Shown here: piece by piece, positions 62,623 through 64,000 of the stretch
Position numbering within the stretch: position 1 is the first letter of the stretch
Layout: every line of letters starts with the position of its first letter
Assembly (NCBI RefSeq): GCF_001937065.1
Contig: NZ_MOWR01000003.1
Location: forward strand, 1-64,000
Origin: Streptococcus sp. 'caviae'
GTDB taxonomy: Bacteria > Bacillota > Bacilli > Lactobacillales > Streptococcaceae
Length of the DNA: 64,000 nucleotides
Direction of reading: 5' to 3'
Notes under the pieces: generated by a model
Told to the model about the DNA's origin: nothing
The model's input: the letters and a program-made list of their open reading frames with translations, nothing else
Database searches by the model: none
Translations under genes and position numbers: made by a program

Positions 62623-63528
62623 ATGAACATTCAACAATTACGATATGTGGTAGCTATTGCTAACAGCGGAACCTTTCGCGAGGCGGCTGCCAAACTTTTT
62701 GTCAGTCAGCCCAGCCTGTCTGTAGCTGTCAAAGATTTGGAGCAGGAGCTGGATTTTAAAATTTTTACACGAACAACAACAGGAGCAGTTTTAACAAGCC
62801 AGGGGCTGACTTTTTATGAAAAGGCACTGGATGTCGTCAAGAGCTTTGATTCTTTCGAGAAGCGCTATGCCAAGCCAGACAGTGATAAGAATCAATTTTC
62901 GGTAGCCAGTCAGCACTACGATTTTCTGCCGCCTCTTCTGATCGCCTTTTCTAAAAAATATCCGGAATATAAGGATTTTCGGATTTTTGAGACAACAACA
63001 GCCCAGATTTTAGATGAAGTGGCTGAAGGACACAGTGAAATCGGCATTATTTATATGAACCAGCAAAACCGCAAAGGTATCTTGCAAAAGATGGATAAGC
63101 TGGGCTTGGAATTTGTCGAAATGATTCCGTTTAAGACGCATATTTACCTGCGTCAGGACCATCCTCTGGCTCAAAAAGAACTTTTAACCATGGCCGATTT
63201 AGAAGGTCTTGAGACGGTTCGTTTCACTCAGGAAAAAGATGAATACCTTTATTATTCGGAAAATCTCGTTGATACCACCGGCAGTTCCTTGATTTACAAT
63301 GTCACCGACCGGGCAACTCTCAATGGTATTTTGGAACGTACGGATGCCTACGCGACCGGATCAGGATTTTTAGACAGCCGCAGTGTCAATGGCATTACGG
63401 TCATTCCCTTGGATGACCAGCTGGACAATCGCATGGTTTATGTCAGACGCAGCAGCACGGCCTTGTCGACTTGTGCCCTCAAGTTTATCAACGTCATGTT
63501 TGCTTATTTTGAAACCTACCAGCCTTAA
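62623..63528 (+). CDS. LysR-family transcriptional regulator
   Basis: The 301-residue regulator has an N-terminal winged helix-turn-helix (1-60; MNIQQLRYVVAIANSGTFREA, FVSQPSLSVAVKDLEQEL) and a two-lobe effector domain (about 90-300). It belongs to the CysL/CysR-like branch that precedes lspA in streptococci, judging from its position. Such regulators often control sulfur or amino acid metabolism. It is divergent from the glucan-binding gene, so co-regulation of that gene is possible. lspA follows after nine bases. Confidence 0.9.
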   Translation: MNIQQLRYVVAIANSGTFREAAAKLFVSQPSLSVAVKDLEQELDFKIFTRTTTGAVLTSQGLTFYEKALDVVKSFDSFEKRYAKPDSDKNQFSVASQHYDFLPPLLIAFSKKYPEYKDFRIFETTTAQILDEVAEGHSEIGIIYMNQQNRKGILQKMDKLGLEFVEMIPFKTHIYLRQDHPLAQKELLTMADLEGLETVRFTQEKDEYLYYSENLVDTTGSSLIYNVTDRATLNGILERTDAYATGSGFLDSRSVNGITVIPLDDQLDNRMVYVRRSSTALSTCALKFINVMFAYFETYQP

Positions 63529-63537
63529 GGAGAACTT

Positions 63538-64000
63538 ATGAGAAAGATATTATTGCCTTTTGCCGTTCTTCTTTTGGTTGGCTTTGATCAGCTCAGTAAA
63601 ATGTTGGTTGTCAAATCAATTGCTTTGGGTGAAATCGTCAATGTGATTCCCAATGTTGTCAGTCTTACTTATTTGAAAAATACAGGGGCAGCCTTTTCAA
63701 TTTTAGAAAACCAGCAGTGGTTCTTTACAATTATTAGCATAGTGGTGCTGGGAGCAGCCAGTTACTACCTTATCAAATTTATGCAGTCTGACGACGTCTG
63801 GCTGTTAGCCGGCCTGATTTTGATTATTGCCGGCGGTTTGGGCAATTTTATTGATCGCTTGCGGCTGGGCTATGTAGTTGATATGGTTCATCTTGATTTT
63901 ATTGATTTTGCAATATTTAATGCAGCCGATACGTATTTGAGTATTGGAGTGCTGCTTTTGATTATTGCCTTATGGAGAGAAGAGAAAAATGGAGATTCGC
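63538..64000 (+). CDS. lspA: Lipoprotein signal peptidase LspA (runs off the window)
   Basis: The visible 154 residues cover four membrane segments. They include DQLSKMLVV near the start, [30 protein letters not shown] with catalytic D115, and [11 protein letters not shown] with catalytic D131. It cuts lipoprotein signal peptides such as those of the two binding proteins in this window. The start follows AAGGAGAA. The frame is still open at the edge. Confidence 0.96.
   Translation, partial: MRKILLPFAVLLLVGFDQLSKMLVVKSIALGEIVNVIPNVVSLTYLKNTGAAFSILENQQWFFTIISIVVLGAASYYLIKFMQSDDVWLLAGLILIIAGGLGNFIDRLRLGYVVDMVHLDFIDFAIFNAADTYLSIGVLLLIIALWREEKNGDS
63989..64000 (+). CDS. rluD: Start of rluD-type pseudouridine synthase gene (partial)
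   Basis: ATGGAGATTCGC overlaps the end of lspA in another frame, after GAGAGAAGAG. Streptococcal rluD normally follows lspA with such an overlap and begins MEIR. Only four codons are visible, so the call rests on position. Confidence 0.45.

Overview
The window is chromosomal DNA of a Streptococcus, most likely a mutans-group species. Evidence: a dlt operon preceded by a DltRS-type two-component system, a complete rmlD-rgpABCDEF rhamnose-glucose polysaccharide locus continuing into a GacH/SccH-type glycerophosphotransferase, a 730-residue GlnP with two fused binding domains, and a glucan-binding-type repeat protein. From rpsU to lspA the gene order follows what I remember of Streptococcus mutans (rpsU, mscL, dnaG, rpoD, rmlD, rgp, CHAP protein, gor, folC, nifS-like, thiI, rplU, prp, rpmA, lspA). 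No database search was possible, so species and novelty claims are provisional.

Layout. 1-640: the right end of an IS3-family element abuts a GNAT acetyltransferase gene. 774-7233: dltR-dltS-dltX-dltA-dltB-dltC-dltD, which adds D-alanine to teichoic acids, with a palindromic insert between dltB and dltC. 7.3-13.5 kb: small metabolic genes (nitroreductase, aldo/keto reductase, NmrA-like reductase, three hot-dog thioesterases plus a fragment of a fourth, small membrane or secreted proteins) separated by many hairpins and decayed pieces. 13.7-15.9 kb: DUF4044 protein, obgE, a tandemly duplicated structured repeat of about 200 bp, and a small conserved protein. 16-18 kb: GntR/YtrA regulator with an ABC exporter. 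18.3-21.3 kb (minus): glnP-glnQ. 21.4-26.2 kb: uvrB, an AT-rich FRG-domain gene, two fused gene remnants and a Nudix hydrolase. 26.2-29.3 kb: two paralogous amino-acid-binding lipoproteins around an aminotransferase.

29.3-35.3 kb: rpsU, mscL (minus), a secreted SH3-like/beta-helix protein, and dnaG-rpoD-MIP18. 35.4-49.1 kb: the rhamnan polysaccharide locus. RmlD makes dTDP-rhamnose, RgpA/B/F (and probably RgpE for side chains) act as glycosyltransferases, RgpC/D export the lipid-linked polymer, SccH adds glycerol phosphate, and a DPM1-type transferase plus an AT-rich multi-spanning GT-C candidate probably make and transfer lipid-linked sugar. 49.2-57.1 kb: CHAP/Bsp-repeat cell-wall protein, gor, folC and a single-pass membrane protein (both minus), cysteine desulfurase and thiI. 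57.3-64 kb: CapA-like protein, GNAT, L21 leader with rplU-prp-rpmA, a secreted glucan-binding repeat protein (minus), a LysR regulator, and lspA running off the end over the first codons of rluD.

No CRISPR array, tRNA, rRNA or prophage was seen. The most unusual signals are the tandem structured repeat after obgE with a diverged relative after glnQ, the AT-rich genes flanking the rgp core, the FRG gene beside uvrB, and two terminator stems that enclose sequences resembling IS3 ends.
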